DNA of 64,000 nucleotides from Piscinibacter sp. HJYY11 (GCF_016735515.1 NZ_JAERQZ010000001.1:3584746-3648745), one strand, 5' to 3'; counted from the stretch's first letter, positions 8,370-18,291 are shown. The notes: generated from the sequence alone by a model not told the origin. Numbers and translations are program-made.

Positions 8370-10409
8370 CGCCCAGCGCAGCACGCCCTTGTGCTCCGAC
8401 TTCAATCGGGTGAGCGCATCCACCCACGGACGTAGCACGCGCTGCAGGTTGCCGCGCGCCGACGACTCCACCAGCATCTGCATGCGCTCCACGTTCGCCA
8501 CCCGTGCGATGTGGTGCGGCACCGGCGGGTAGATCAGCAGCTCGTTGGCGCCGGGGATCGTTTCCGCAAGCGCTGCCGCGGCCTGCAGGAACTCCTTCGC
8601 GGCTGAAGCCGTGCGCGCCTCGGCGCGCAGCAGTGCCAGGTGGCTGAACGGCGGCAGGCCGGCCATGCTGCGCTCCTTCAGCTGGCTCTCGGCGAAGGCC
8701 TTGAAATCGTGGCGCAGCAGCGCCGCGTAGAGCGGGTGCGTGGGGTGCCAGGTCTGCACCACCATCTCGCTGCGGTCGGCCTGCGCGGCATCGCGCCCGG
8801 CGCGGCCGGCCGCCTGCATTAGGAGCGCGAAGAGCCGCTCGGGCGCGCGGAAGTCGCTGCTGAAGAGCGCGTTGTCCGGGCTCACCGCCGCCACCAGCGT
8901 GATGCGGCGGAAGTCGTGGCCCTTGGCCACCATCTGCGTGCCGACGAGCACGTCGACGTCGCCCGCGTGCACGGCCGAGAGCTGCGCTTCGAGCGCGCCT
9001 TTCTGCCTGGTGCTGTCGGCATCGATGCGGGCCACGCGGGCGCCGGGCAGGGCCTCGGCGAGCTGTTCTTCCAGGCGCTCGGTGCCGCGGCCGAGCGGGG
9101 CGATGTCGAGGTTGCCGCAGTCGGGGCAGGCGCGCGGCACGCTCTGCGTGAAGCCGCAGTGGTGGCAGCGCAGCGTGCGGTCGACCTTGTGAAACACGCG
9201 CCAGGCGCTGCAGTGCGGGCAGTCGCTCTTCCAGCCGCAGGCCCCGCAGTGCAGCACCGGCGCGTAGCCGCGGCGGTTGAGGAAGACGAGGCTCTGCTCG
9301 CCACGCTCCAGGCGGCGCGCCAGGGCGCCCACGAGCTGCGGCGACAAGAGCGTGGTCACGCCCGGTGCCTTGGGCAGCAGGTTCATGTCGACCAGCCGCA
9401 CCGCCGGCAGGGCGCCGTTGCCCACGCGGTGCGCAAGCGTCAGCCGCTCGTAGCGGCCTTGTTCGGCGCGTTGCCAGCTTTCCAGCGAGGGCGTGGCCGA
9501 GCCGAGCACCACGCAGGCGCCTTCCAGCTTGCCGCGGTAGACGGCGAGGTCGCGTGCCGAATACCGGGCACCTTCCTGCTGCTTGTAGGACGGGTCGTGT
9601 TCCTCGTCGACCACGATCAGCCCCAGCCGCGGCAGCGGGGCAAACACCGCCATGCGGGTGCCCAGCACCAGGTCGGCCAGGCCCAGGTGGGCGGCCAGCC
9701 AGTTCTTCAGGCGCTGCGCCGGCGTCAGGCCGCTGTGCAGCGAGACGATGCGCTTCGGCGACGGGCCGCTGCCGAAGCGCTCGGCGAAGCGCGCCTCGAG
9801 CTGCGGCGTGAGGTTGATCTCGGGCACCAGCACCAGCACCTGGCGACCGGCGGCCAGTGCGTCTTCGGCGGCGCGCAGGTAGACCTCGGTCTTGCCGCTG
9901 CCGGTGAGGCCGTGCAACAGCACGACCGGCGCGTTGCCCGGCGAGCTGAGCTCGCCGAGGCGGGCGAGCGCCGCGGCCTGGTCGGGCGTGAGCTCCGGCC
10001 GGGTGGGAGCGGGGCCGGACGGCGGCAGCGCCCACGCCTTGCGCAGGCGCGCCACGCGCTGGGCGAGCTGGGTGTCATCGAGCTTGCGCAGCTCCGGCGG
10101 CAGCACCGACAGCGCGACTTCGCCCAGCCCCCGCTGGTAGTACGACGCGGCAAAGTCCACCAGCTCGCACCAGCGGGCCGACAGCGGCGGCACCGCGTCG
10201 AGCACCGAGGCAATCGGCTTCAGCGAAATCGAAGGCTCGGGCTGGGCGTCGCCCGGCCACACGATGCCGGTGACCTCGCGCCGCCCCAAGGGCGCGCGGA
10301 CCAACGTTCCAGGTGAGAGCGTGCGCTCGCTCAGATAGTCGAGTGCACCGCCCAGGCCGCTGTGCTGCGGGGCGTCGACGGCCACACGAACGGGCAGGCG
10401 GTCATCCAT
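8343..10409 (-). CDS. priA: Primosomal replication-restart helicase PriA
   Basis: A 688-aa superfamily 2 DNA helicase that reloads the replisome at stalled forks. Visible parts: an N-terminal 3'-DNA-binding region, Walker A GLTGSGKT (about residues 167-174), Walker B-like VVDEEHD, then the zinc-binding cysteines arranged as CGAC, CPHC, CHHC and CPDC, and the helicase C domain with QAAGRAGRD. A TTG codon two codons upstream also opens the frame, but the ATG at 10407-10409 is preferred. In many Burkholderiales priA lies near hemE and the atp operon, as here. Confidence 0.96.
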   Translation of the reverse strand: MDDRLPVRVAVDAPQHSGLGGALDYLSERTLSPGTLVRAPLGRREVTGIVWPGDAQPEPSISLKPIASVLDAVPPLSARWCELVDFAASYYQRGLGEVALSVLPPELRKLDDTQLAQRVARLRKAWALPPSGPAPTRPELTPDQAAALARLGELSSPGNAPVVLLHGLTGSGKTEVYLRAAEDALAAGRQVLVLVPEINLTPQLEARFAERFGSGPSPKRIVSLHSGLTPAQRLKNWLAAHLGLADLVLGTRMAVFAPLPRLGLIVVDEEHDPSYKQQEGARYSARDLAVYRGKLEGACVVLGSATPSLESWQRAEQGRYERLTLAHRVGNGALPAVRLVDMNLLPKAPGVTTLLSPQLVGALARRLERGEQSLVFLNRRGYAPVLHCGACGWKSDCPHCSAWRVFHKVDRTLRCHHCGFTQSVPRACPDCGNLDIAPLGRGTERLEEQLAEALPGARVARIDADSTRQKGALEAQLSAVHAGDVDVLVGTQMVAKGHDFRRITLVAAVSPDNALFSSDFRAPERLFALLMQAAGRAGRDAAQADRSEMVVQTWHPTHPLYAALLRHDFKAFAESQLKERSMAGLPPFSHLALLRAEARTASAAKEFLQAAAALAETIPGANELLIYPPVPHHIARVANVERMQMLVESSARGNLQRVLRPWVDALTRLKSEHKGVLRWALDVDPLAI

Positions 10410-10786
10410 CGGCAAGGTCGGAAAGGGCTCGAACGGGCCGGGGCACCGTATTAGGAATGAGTCTTAAGTCGCTGATTTTTCAGCGCTTTTGAATGTTTCC
10501 ACGACTCTTGTGGATAACTTTGTGGGGAACCTGCAAAAAGTGACGCTAGATCCTTGATTTTCGGGCCTTCGCGCTGCGTTGCTCACTTTCGAAGCAGATC
10601 CGGCACTCAATGAAATCAAGGACTTAGCTACCTAATCAGAAATACTGATGGTGCAATGCGTCAGCCTTGTCCTACACGCGTCAGATTCGCGGTTTTGGGG
10701 ATAAGTCAAGGCCTGAGTGCTCGCTCACCGGGAAAGCACTGCAGGCCGTTCCAGAAACTTGCAACCAAGTGCAACCAGACCGGAAG
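10410..10786. other. Gene-free stretch with DnaA-box-like sites and an inverted repeat
   Basis: About 375 bp between the start of priA and the end of hemE with no supported gene. It has a perfect DnaA-box complement TGTGGATAA at 10509-10517, a one-mismatch copy TGGGGATAA at 10696-10704 and a two-mismatch copy TGTGGGGAA at 10521-10529. TCCTTGATTT (10551-10560) and AAATCAAGGA (10613-10622) form a 10-bp inverted repeat. TTGTCCTACA at 10667-10676 is repeated from 6595-6604. The A/T content is higher than in the flanking genes. The priA promoter should lie at its left end. Confidence 0.45.
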
Positions 10787-11869
10787 TCACTGGTGAAGGC
10801 TGGGCGAATGCTCATGCACGGCGTCGACCAGTGCCGCCACGCTCTCCGGCGGCGTGTGCTGGCTGATGCCATGGCCGAGGTTGAAGATGTGGCCGGCTGG
10901 TCGGCCGTCGGCATTCCAGGCCCCGAAGCTGTCGAGCGTCTTGATCACTTCTGCGCGCACCTGCTCGGGCGAGGCGAAGAGCACCGACGGGTCGAGGTTG
11001 CCCTGCAGCGCGCTGAACTGGCCGATGCGCTGGCGGGCGGCGGCGAGGCTCACCGTCCAGTCGAGCCCGACCACGTCGCAGCCCAGCGCGGCGATTTCTT
11101 CAAGCCACAACCCGCCACCCTTGGTGAACACGATGTGCGGGATGCGTTTGCCTTCGTGCTCGCGCTTCACCTGCGCGAGCGCGCGGCGGGTGTAGTCGAG
11201 GCTGAAGGACTGGAAGGCGCCGTCGGCCAGCACGCCGCCCCAGCTGTCGAACACCATCACCGCTTGCGCGCCGGCCTCGATCTGGGCGTTGAGGTAGGCG
11301 GCGACCGCATCGGCGTTGACCGTGAGCATCTTGTGCAGCAGGTCGGGCCGGCTGTAGAGCATGGTCTTGACCAAGCGGTAGTCGTCGGAGCCGGCGCCTT
11401 CGACCATGTAGCAGGCGAGCGTCCAGGGGCTGCCCGAGAAGCCGATCAGCGGCACGCGGCCGTTGAGCGCCTTGCGGATGGAGGTGACGGCGTCGAAGAC
11501 GTAGCGCAGCTTGTCGAGGTCGGGCACGGCGAGCTTCGCGACTGCGGCCTCGTCGCGCACCGGGTGGGCGAACTTCGGGCCCTCGCCCATTGCGAAGCTC
11601 AGGCCCAGGCCCATGGCATCCGGGATGGTGAGGATGTCGCTGAAGAGGATGGCGGCGTCGAGCTTGTAGCGCTCCAGCGGCTGCAGCGTCACCTCGGTGG
11701 CGAAGTCGGTGTTGGTGGCCAGGCCCATGAAGCTGCCCGCCTTGGCGCGCGTGGCGCGGTACTCGGGCAGGTAGCGGCCGGCCTGGCGCATCAGCCAGAC
11801 GGGCGTGTGGTCGGTGGGCTGGCGCAGGCAGGCGCGCAGGAAGCTGTCGTTTTGTAGGGGCGCGAACAT
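10787..11869 (-). CDS. hemE: Uroporphyrinogen III decarboxylase
   Basis: A 360-aa cytosolic enzyme of heme and siroheme-branch tetrapyrrole synthesis. It removes four acetate carboxyls from uroporphyrinogen III to give coproporphyrinogen III. The family signature [14 protein letters not shown] is near the N-terminus, followed by the conserved [15 protein letters not shown] and FGSPWT-like [17 protein letters not shown] segments. Length is normal. The start is the ATG at 11867-11869; the preceding TTG codon also keeps the frame open but is not needed. It is divergent from cysK, 56 bp away. Confidence 0.96.
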   Translation of the reverse strand: MFAPLQNDSFLRACLRQPTDHTPVWLMRQAGRYLPEYRATRAKAGSFMGLATNTDFATEVTLQPLERYKLDAAILFSDILTIPDAMGLGLSFAMGEGPKFAHPVRDEAAVAKLAVPDLDKLRYVFDAVTSIRKALNGRVPLIGFSGSPWTLACYMVEGAGSDDYRLVKTMLYSRPDLLHKMLTVNADAVAAYLNAQIEAGAQAVMVFDSWGGVLADGAFQSFSLDYTRRALAQVKREHEGKRIPHIVFTKGGGLWLEEIAALGCDVVGLDWTVSLAAARQRIGQFSALQGNLDPSVLFASPEQVRAEVIKTLDSFGAWNADGRPAGHIFNLGHGISQHTPPESVAALVDAVHEHSPSLHQ

Positions 11870-11925
11870 CAACGGATTATCCCTGCCGTCCCATAATCGG
11901 CCGCACCTTTCCCACGGAGACCGCC

Positions 11926-12846
11926 ATGCTCGCCCAGAACGTCCTGCAGACCATCGGCAACACGCCGCACATCCGCATCAACCGCCTGTTCGGCAACTCG
12001 CACAGCGTGTACGTGAAGAGCGAGCGTTCCAACCCGGGCGGCTCGATCAAGGATCGCATCGCGCTGTCGATGATCGAGGCGGCCGAGGCGAATGGCACCT
12101 TGAAGCCCGGCGGCACCATCGTCGAGCCGACCTCGGGCAACACCGGCGTGGGCCTGGCGATGGTCGCGGCCGTCAAGGGCTACAAGCTGATCCTCGTGAT
12201 GCCCGAGAGCATGAGCGTCGAGCGCCGCCGCCTGATGCTGGCCTACGGCGCGAGCTTCGTGCTGACGCCACGCGAGAAGGGCATGAACGGCTCGATCGCC
12301 AAGGCGACCGAGATCGTGGCCTCCACCCCCGGCGCCTGGATGCCGCAGCAGTTCGACAACCCGGCCAACATCGACGTGCACGTGCGCACCACCGCGCAGG
12401 AGATTGCGGCCGACTTCCCCGGCGGGGTCGACGTGCTGATCACCGGCGTGGGCACCGGCGGCCACATCACCGGCTGCGCCAAAGTGCTGAAGAGCCTGTG
12501 GCCGACGCTCAAGGTGTTCGCGGTGGAGCCCAGCGCGTCGCCGGTCATCAGCGGCGGCAAGCCGAGCCCGCACCCGATCCAGGGCATCGGGGCCGGGTTC
12601 ATCCCGAAGAACCTGCACACCGACCTGCTCGATGGCGTGATCCAGGTCGAAGCCGAAGCGGCGAAGGAATACGCCCGCCGTGCCGCGCGTGAAGAGGGGC
12701 TGCTGGTCGGCATCTCGTCGGGCGCCGCGCTGGCCGCCATTGCACAGAAGCTGCCGGACATCGCCAAGGGCGCCACGGTGCTGGGCTTCAACTACGACAC
12801 GGGCGAGCGCTACCTGTCCATCGAAGGCTTCTTGCCCAACGAATGA
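11926..12846 (+). CDS. cysK: Cysteine synthase A (O-acetylserine sulfhydrylase)
   Basis: A 306-aa PLP enzyme that makes cysteine from O-acetylserine and sulfide. The PLP lysine is Lys42 in NPGGSIKDR, the substrate loop TSGNTG is at 69-74, and the phosphate-binding [10 protein letters not shown] comes later. The [24 protein letters not shown] segment matches CysK rather than CysM. It is the first gene of a tight cluster: its TGA overlaps the creB ATG (ATGA at 12843-12846), which predicts translational coupling to a two-component system. Linking cysteine synthesis to CreBC is an unusual context. Confidence 0.93.
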   Translation: MLAQNVLQTIGNTPHIRINRLFGNSHSVYVKSERSNPGGSIKDRIALSMIEAAEANGTLKPGGTIVEPTSGNTGVGLAMVAAVKGYKLILVMPESMSVERRRLMLAYGASFVLTPREKGMNGSIAKATEIVASTPGAWMPQQFDNPANIDVHVRTTAQEIAADFPGGVDVLITGVGTGGHITGCAKVLKSLWPTLKVFAVEPSASPVISGGKPSPHPIQGIGAGFIPKNLHTDLLDGVIQVEAEAAKEYARRAAREEGLLVGISSGAALAAIAQKLPDIAKGATVLGFNYDTGERYLSIEGFLPNE

Positions 12847-13544
12847 AACCGCGCGTCCTCATCGTCGAGGACGAGCCCGGCATCGCCGACACGCTGCAGT
12901 ACGCGTTGCGGACCGACGGGTTCGAGCCGGCCTGGGCGGCGACCGGTGAAGAAGCGCTGTCGCAGTTCAAGGTGCAGCGGCCCTCTCTGGTGATCCTCGA
13001 TGTCGGCCTGCCCGACACCAGCGGCTTCGAGGTGTTCAAGCGCCTGCGTGAAGTGGCCGACGTGCCGGTGGTGTTTCTCACCGCCCGCAGCGACGAGATC
13101 GACCGCGTGGTCGGCCTCGAACTCGGCGCCGACGACTACGTGGCCAAGCCGTTTTCGCCGCGCGAACTGGTGGCGCGGGTGCGCTCCATCCTGCGGCGCA
13201 GTGCGAAGGCGGCCGCGGCTCCGGCCGAGCCTGCGTTGCCGCTGACCATCGACGAAGGCAAACGCCAGATCCGCTTCTACGGCAAGCTGCTCGAACTCTC
13301 GCGCTACGAGTTCGGCCTGCTGCAGACGCTGGCCTCGCGCCCCGGCCATGTGTTCAGCCGCGACACGCTGCTCGCCCGCGTGTGGGGTGACGACACCGAA
13401 AGCCTCGACCGGACCGTCGACGCCCACGTGAAGACGCTGCGCGCGAAGATGAAGACCGTGGCGCCGACGCTGGAGCCGATCCGCACGCACCGCGGCTCGG
13501 GTTACGCGCTGGGCGAAGACCTCCCGCCGACCTTGCCTGCGTGA
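12843..13544 (+). CDS. creB: OmpR/PhoB-type response regulator CreB
   Basis: A 233-aa response regulator. The receiver domain (1-120) has the acidic pair Glu9/Asp10, phospho-acceptor Asp53 in ILDVGLPD and the conserved Lys in YVAKPF. A C-terminal winged-helix domain (about 135-230) has [26 protein letters not shown] and [11 protein letters not shown]. The length and the partner kinase directly after it match CreB of the CreBC carbon-source and envelope-stress system. It overlaps cysK and creC by four bases each. No creD gene follows, so the usual output gene is elsewhere or absent. Confidence 0.88.
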   Translation: MKPRVLIVEDEPGIADTLQYALRTDGFEPAWAATGEEALSQFKVQRPSLVILDVGLPDTSGFEVFKRLREVADVPVVFLTARSDEIDRVVGLELGADDYVAKPFSPRELVARVRSILRRSAKAAAAPAEPALPLTIDEGKRQIRFYGKLLELSRYEFGLLQTLASRPGHVFSRDTLLARVWGDDTESLDRTVDAHVKTLRAKMKTVAPTLEPIRTHRGSGYALGEDLPPTLPA

Positions 13545-14980
13545 GCAAGCGGACACGCATCTTCCTCGGCATCCTCCTGGCCTACGTGATCGGCGTGGGC
13601 CTCCTGATGTACCGCCAGCTGGAGGACATCGACCCACGCTACCGCGAGTCGGCCGAGGAAAACCTGGTCGAGACCTCGCAGCTGATGGCCACGCTGCTCG
13701 AAGGCGCTTCGCGCGACGGCACGCTGCAGGTCGACGCGCTCGGCCCGGTGTTCCAGGCGCTCTACGCGCGCCGCTTCAAGGCCGACATCTACGGTTTCGA
13801 GAAGACCCGCGTCGAGCTGCGCATGACGGTGGTCGACCGCGGCGGCACGGTGGTGTTCGATTCGACCAACCGCTCGCTCGGCGCCGACCACTCGCTGTGG
13901 CGCGACATCCGCCGGGCGCTGCAAGGTGAATACGGTGCTCGCACCACGCCCGACGTGGAGGGCGACCCGAGCAGCTCGGTGATGTACGTGGCCGCGCCCA
14001 TCCGCGTGGGCGGCGCGATCATCGGCGCGGTCAGCGTGGGCAAGCCGGTGCAGAGCTTCGGCCAGTTCGTGCAGGCGGCGCGTCGCAAGACCTTGCTCGT
14101 CGGCACGACCTCGGTGGTGGCGGTGCTGCTGCTGGTGGTGATCCTCTCGGTGTGGCTGGTGCGGCCCTTCGGCGTGGTGGCCGACTACGTGCGCTACGTG
14201 AAGGCGCAGCGCAGCTTCAGCCTGCCGCGGCTCACCCGGCGGGCGCTGAAGGCGATCGGCGCGGCCTACGACGAGATGCGCGACGCGCTCGCCGGCCGCA
14301 ACTACGTGGCCGACTACGTGCAGACGCTCACGCACGAAGTGAAGAGCCCGCTCTCCGCCATCCGCGGCGCGGCCGAGCTGCTGCAGGAGCCGATGCCCGA
14401 CGCCGACCGGGCGCGTTTCATCGCCAACATCGCGCGCGAGACGCAGCGCATCCAGGAGCTGGTCGACCGCATGATGGAGCTCACCGCGCTCGAGTCGCGC
14501 CGTGCACTCGACGCGCCGGTGCCGGTCGCGTTGCGCTCCCTGTTGCAGGAGCTGGTGGTTTCGGTGCAACCGGCGGCCGCGATGCGCGGCTTGAACGTGG
14601 TGCTCGACGACGGGGACGACGCCAGCGTGCAGGGCGACGCCTTCCTGCTGCAGCGCGCCGTGTCGAACCTCGTCGACAACGCGCTTGATTTCTCGCCCGC
14701 CGGCGGCACGGTCACGCTCGCGCTGAAGCGGCAGCGCCGGCACGCCGAGCTCACCGTCCGCGACCATGGGCCCGGCATCCCCGACTACGCCGAAGACAAG
14801 GTGTTCGAGAAGTTCTATTCGCTCGCGCGCCCGCAGTCGCGCAAGAAGAGCACCGGCCTCGGCCTGACCTTCGTGAAGGAGATCGCCGAGTTGCACGAGG
14901 GCCGCGTGACATTGGCCAACGCACCGGGCGGCGGCGCGCTGGCCACGCTCACCCTCCCGGTGAGCGACGGCAACGGCTGA
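13541..14980 (+). CDS. creC: Sensor histidine kinase CreC
   Basis: A 479-aa inner-membrane sensor kinase. An N-terminal helix (about 7-24) and a second helix (about 186-206) bracket a periplasmic sensor domain with CreC-like features. A HAMP-like linker leads to the dimerization helix with phospho-acceptor His265 in THEVKSPLSAIRG. The ATP-binding domain has the N box (NLVDNALDFS), G1 (DHGPGIP) and G2 (STGLGLTFVKEI). Start is GTG at 13541, inside the GTGA overlap with creB, and no better ATG is nearby. It should phosphorylate CreB. Confidence 0.9.
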   Translation: MSKRTRIFLGILLAYVIGVGLLMYRQLEDIDPRYRESAEENLVETSQLMATLLEGASRDGTLQVDALGPVFQALYARRFKADIYGFEKTRVELRMTVVDRGGTVVFDSTNRSLGADHSLWRDIRRALQGEYGARTTPDVEGDPSSSVMYVAAPIRVGGAIIGAVSVGKPVQSFGQFVQAARRKTLLVGTTSVVAVLLLVVILSVWLVRPFGVVADYVRYVKAQRSFSLPRLTRRALKAIGAAYDEMRDALAGRNYVADYVQTLTHEVKSPLSAIRGAAELLQEPMPDADRARFIANIARETQRIQELVDRMMELTALESRRALDAPVPVALRSLLQELVVSVQPAAAMRGLNVVLDDGDDASVQGDAFLLQRAVSNLVDNALDFSPAGGTVTLALKRQRRHAELTVRDHGPGIPDYAEDKVFEKFYSLARPQSRKKSTGLGLTFVKEIAELHEGRVTLANAPGGGALATLTLPVSDGNG

Positions 14981-14983
14981 GCC

Positions 14984-15217
14984 TTACTTGGCGGCGGCCT
15001 TGCTGTAGACGATCTTCTTCTTGCCTCCGTCGCAGCTGCCCACCACCTTGCCGTCGCCGACCTTGTCGGTGTCGACGACCTCGAGCTTGTAGCCCGCCAC
15101 CTTCTTCTCGTCGAGCTTGGCGGCGATCTCCGACTTCAGCTCTTCGCAGGGCTTACCGGCGGCAAAGGCCGGCGAGGCAAGGGCGAGCAGCACTGCCGAC
15201 AGGATCAGGTTCTTCAT
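14984..15217 (-). CDS. Small secreted DUF1161 protein
   Basis: A 77-aa protein with a clear signal peptide (MKNLILSAVLLALASPAFA, cut after residue 19 or 20). The mature chain is short and Lys-rich with two cysteines (KPCEELK and GSCDGGKKK) that probably form a disulfide. This matches the DUF1161 family of small periplasmic proteins of unknown function. The start was chosen at the Met before the signal peptide, with GGAGGAGA just upstream. It ends three bases from the creC stop on the opposite strand. Confidence 0.8.
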   Translation of the reverse strand: MKNLILSAVLLALASPAFAAGKPCEELKSEIAAKLDEKKVAGYKLEVVDTDKVGDGKVVGSCDGGKKKIVYSKAAAK

Positions 15218-15381
15218 CAAGGGTCTCCTCCGGGTTGAACGATGAGCCGCCAGTATCGCGGCTTCGCTTGAGTTCACGCAGTCTTCACAGAGCCGCTCTC
15301 AGGCTTCAAATCGGCTTCGAGCGCCGCGCCGATCCTCTCTCGCACGCCACCGCCGTGGTGGCATCGCCCAGGAGAGGAGCC

Positions 15382-17445
15382 ATGTCCCGCCCCCGCATTC
15401 CCTACAACCCGCTCACCCGCACCGGCCGCGTGCTGTGGTGCATGGCGCTCGCGGCCTTCTCCGCGGTGCTGATGCTGTTCTGGTCGCCCGCGCATGCCGA
15501 CGACTCCGAAGCCCTGCGCGCCGAGAGCCCGTACTTCGCCGTCAACAGCAGCGAGCCCGGCACCGACCGGCTGCCGCTCAAGTCGACCGACGTCAACGTG
15601 AAGATCGCCGGCGTGATCGCCGACGTGACGGTGACGCAGCACTACCGCAACGAAGGCCAGCGCCCGATCGAAGCACGCTACGTCTTCCCGGGCTCGACGC
15701 AGGCCGCCGTCCATGCGATGACGGTCAAGCTCGGCGGCCGGGTGCTCACCGCGCGCATCAAGGAAAAGGAACAGGCCCGCATCGAGTACCAGGCCGCCAA
15801 GCGCGAGGGCAAGACCAGTGCGCTGCTCGAGCAGCGCCGGCCCAACGTCTTCGAGATGAACGTGGCCAACATCCTGCCCGGCGACGACGTGGCGGTGGAG
15901 CTGCGCTACACCGAGCTGCTGCGCCCGACCGATGCGCAATACGGCTTCGTCTTCCCGACCGTCGTCGGCCCGCGCTACAACAGCCCGAGCGCCGCCGCAC
16001 ACAACGGCGGTGCGATCGGCGGTGCCTACCTGAAGCAAGGCACCGCCTCGAACGCGCCGCTCACGCTGCGCGTGGTGCTCGACACGCCGCTCCCGGTGCG
16101 CGCCGTCGCCTCGCCCTCGCACGAGGTGATGATCGACGGCATCGGCAGCACGCATGCCGCGGTGTCGCTCAAGCCCAGCGAGCAACCCGCCAACAACCGT
16201 GACTTCATCCTCAACTACCGCCTGGCCGGCGACCGCATCGAGGCCGGCCTGGTGCTCTACCGCGGCACGCCCGATGACGGCGATGAGGGCGGCGCAGAGA
16301 ACTTCTTCCTCGCGATGGTCGAGCCGCCCAAGGCGGTGGCGCCGCGCGAGATCAACCCGCGCGACTACATCTTCGTGGTCGACATCTCGGGCTCGATGCA
16401 CGGCTACCCCCTGGAGACGGCCAAGGTGCTGCTGCGCAACCTGATCGGCGGCCTGCGCCCGAGCGACACCTTCAACGTGATGCTCTTCTCGGGCAGCAAC
16501 CGCATGCTCGCGCCCGCCTCGGTGCCGGCCACCCGCGCCAACATCGAGCAGGCCATCCGCACGATCAACGAGATGGGCGGTGGTGGCAGCACCGAGATCG
16601 TGCCCGCCTTGAAGCGTGTGGCCGCCCTGCCCAAGGCCGAGGAGGTGTCGCGCAGCGTGATCTTCGTGACCGACGGCTACGTGAGCGTCGAGGCCGAGGT
16701 GTTCCGCCTCATCCGCCAGAACCTCAACCAGTTCAACGTGTTCTCGTTCGGCATCGGCACGAGCGTCAACCGCCACCTCATCGAAGGCATGGCGCGCGCC
16801 GGCCAGGGCGAGGCCTTCATCGTCACCAAGCCGGAGCAGGCGGCCGCGCAGGCCGAGCGGCTGCGCCGCATCATCGAGACGCCGGTGCTCACCCAGGTGA
16901 AGGCGAGCTTCGAAGGCATCGACGCCTACGACGTGGAGCCGCTGCAACTGCCCGACGTGCTGGGCGGTCGGCCGGTGGTGGTGTTCGGCAAGTGGCGCGG
17001 TGAGTGGGCCGGCAAGTTCGTGCTCGAAGGGCGTGCGGCCGATGGCCCCTACCGCCAGGTGCTGACCGCCTTGCCGGACGGCCAGGGCCCGTCGGCGCTG
17101 CGCCAGCTGTGGGCGCGCCAGCGCATCGCCGCCTTGAGCGACCAGGAGGCACTCGAAGGGGGCAGCACGCAGAAGGCGCAGATCACCGAGCTGGGCCTGC
17201 GCTACAGCCTGCTCACGCCCTACACGAGCTTCATCGCCGTCGACCAGCGTGTGCGCAATTCCAACCCGTCGCAGACGCAGCCGGTCGACCAGCCCTCGCC
17301 GCTGCCCGAAGGCGTGAGCAACCACGCGATCGGCGCCGAAGTGCCGAGCACGCCGGAGCCGGGCGCCATCGCGGCGCTGCTGGTGGTGCTCGGCATCGTG
17401 ATCGCCGGCGTGTGGCCGTCGCGTCGCCGCCGTCGCAAGGAGTGA
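15382..17445 (+). CDS. VIT and vWA domain protein with PEP-CTERM sorting tail
   Basis: A 687-aa secreted protein. After a signal sequence (residues about 15-39, ending in AHA) comes a VIT domain (about 60-190, with the LPLKSTDVNVKIAGVIADVTVTQHYRN start) and a vWA domain with an intact metal-site DISGSM motif near residue 335. The C-terminus is a sorting signal: PEP (PEPGAIAA), one membrane helix and an RRRRR-K tail, the PEP-CTERM pattern cut by exosortases. The exosortase gene starts 3 bp downstream, so this is its likely dedicated substrate. The start at 15382 was chosen from AGGAGAGGAG just upstream and the signal peptide. Ligand and surface role are unknown. Confidence 0.9.
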   Translation: MSRPRIPYNPLTRTGRVLWCMALAAFSAVLMLFWSPAHADDSEALRAESPYFAVNSSEPGTDRLPLKSTDVNVKIAGVIADVTVTQHYRNEGQRPIEARYVFPGSTQAAVHAMTVKLGGRVLTARIKEKEQARIEYQAAKREGKTSALLEQRRPNVFEMNVANILPGDDVAVELRYTELLRPTDAQYGFVFPTVVGPRYNSPSAAAHNGGAIGGAYLKQGTASNAPLTLRVVLDTPLPVRAVASPSHEVMIDGIGSTHAAVSLKPSEQPANNRDFILNYRLAGDRIEAGLVLYRGTPDDGDEGGAENFFLAMVEPPKAVAPREINPRDYIFVVDISGSMHGYPLETAKVLLRNLIGGLRPSDTFNVMLFSGSNRMLAPASVPATRANIEQAIRTINEMGGGGSTEIVPALKRVAALPKAEEVSRSVIFVTDGYVSVEAEVFRLIRQNLNQFNVFSFGIGTSVNRHLIEGMARAGQGEAFIVTKPEQAAAQAERLRRIIETPVLTQVKASFEGIDAYDVEPLQLPDVLGGRPVVVFGKWRGEWAGKFVLEGRAADGPYRQVLTALPDGQGPSALRQLWARQRIAALSDQEALEGGSTQKAQITELGLRYSLLTPYTSFIAVDQRVRNSNPSQTQPVDQPSPLPEGVSNHAIGAEVPSTPEPGAIAALLVVLGIVIAGVWPSRRRRRKE

Positions 17446-17448
17446 CCC

Positions 17449-18291
17449 ATGGCCACTGCCTTCATCGCCACCCATCCGCTCGGGCGTTGGCAGGCCCGTT
17501 GCGAAGCGCTGTCGCCGCTGGCCTGGCTGGGCCTGCAGGCAGCCGCCCTCTGGCCGCACTGGCGCTGGGCCGGGGCGCGCCTCGCCGATGGCTCGGACGA
17601 CCCGCTCGGGCTGGCCGCGCTCGCCGCGCTGGGCCTGTGGGTGGCGCAGCGTGAGCCGCTGCTGCGCGGCTCGCCGCGGCGGGCCTGGGCGTTCGCTTCC
17701 GCGGCCGTGACGATCATGGCCACGCTCGCGCTCTTCTTCCTGCCGCCCTTGCTCGGCGCCGTGCTGGCCGTGCTGGCCCTTGCCGCCGGATTGCGCAGCG
17801 TGATGCCCTCCGGCCAGCCGTGGCTGCCCGTCGCCGGCCTCGCGGTGCTGGCGCTGCCGGTGGTCTCGTCGCTGCAGTTCTATGCCGGCTATCCGCTGCG
17901 GGTGGTCACGGCGGAGATCAGCACCTGGGTGTTGCAGCTCGCCGGCCTGGCGGCCGAGCGCAGTGGCACCGCGATGCTGGTGGAGGGCGAGCTCGTGATC
18001 GTCGATGCGCCGTGCTCCGGCGTGCAGATGGTGTGGATGGCGTACTTCTGCGCCTGTGCGGTGGCGGCGTTCAGCGGCCTGCGTGACCGCGCGATGCTGG
18101 CTCGCCTGCCGCTTGTTGGCCTGCTGGTGCTGGCCGGCAACGTGCTCCGCAACAGCGTGCTGGTGACGCTCGAGGCGCAGCAGGCCAGCGTCTCCGAAGC
18201 GGTGCACCAGGGCGTGGGGCTCGTGGTGCTGCTGGCGGTGTGTGGCGCCGTCGTGGCGGTGATGCGCGGAGGCCGTGATGCGCAGGCTTGA
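17449..18291 (+). CDS. xrtT: Exosortase (XrtT-like)
   Basis: A 280-aa polytopic inner-membrane protein of the exosortase/archaeosortase family, about eight helices. The catalytic residues are in place: Cys189 in VDAPCSGVQMVW, Arg234 in NVLRNSVLV and His253 in AVHQGVGL. It should cleave the PEP-CTERM tail of the VIT/vWA protein encoded just upstream and probably transfer it to an envelope acceptor. The pairing with a single VIT/vWA target points to the XrtT-type one-target system rather than the EPS-linked XrtA type; the subtype is inferred from context. Confidence 0.85.
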   Translation: MATAFIATHPLGRWQARCEALSPLAWLGLQAAALWPHWRWAGARLADGSDDPLGLAALAALGLWVAQREPLLRGSPRRAWAFASAAVTIMATLALFFLPPLLGAVLAVLALAAGLRSVMPSGQPWLPVAGLAVLALPVVSSLQFYAGYPLRVVTAEISTWVLQLAGLAAERSGTAMLVEGELVIVDAPCSGVQMVWMAYFCACAVAAFSGLRDRAMLARLPLVGLLVLAGNVLRNSVLVTLEAQQASVSEAVHQGVGLVVLLAVCGAVVAVMRGGRDAQA

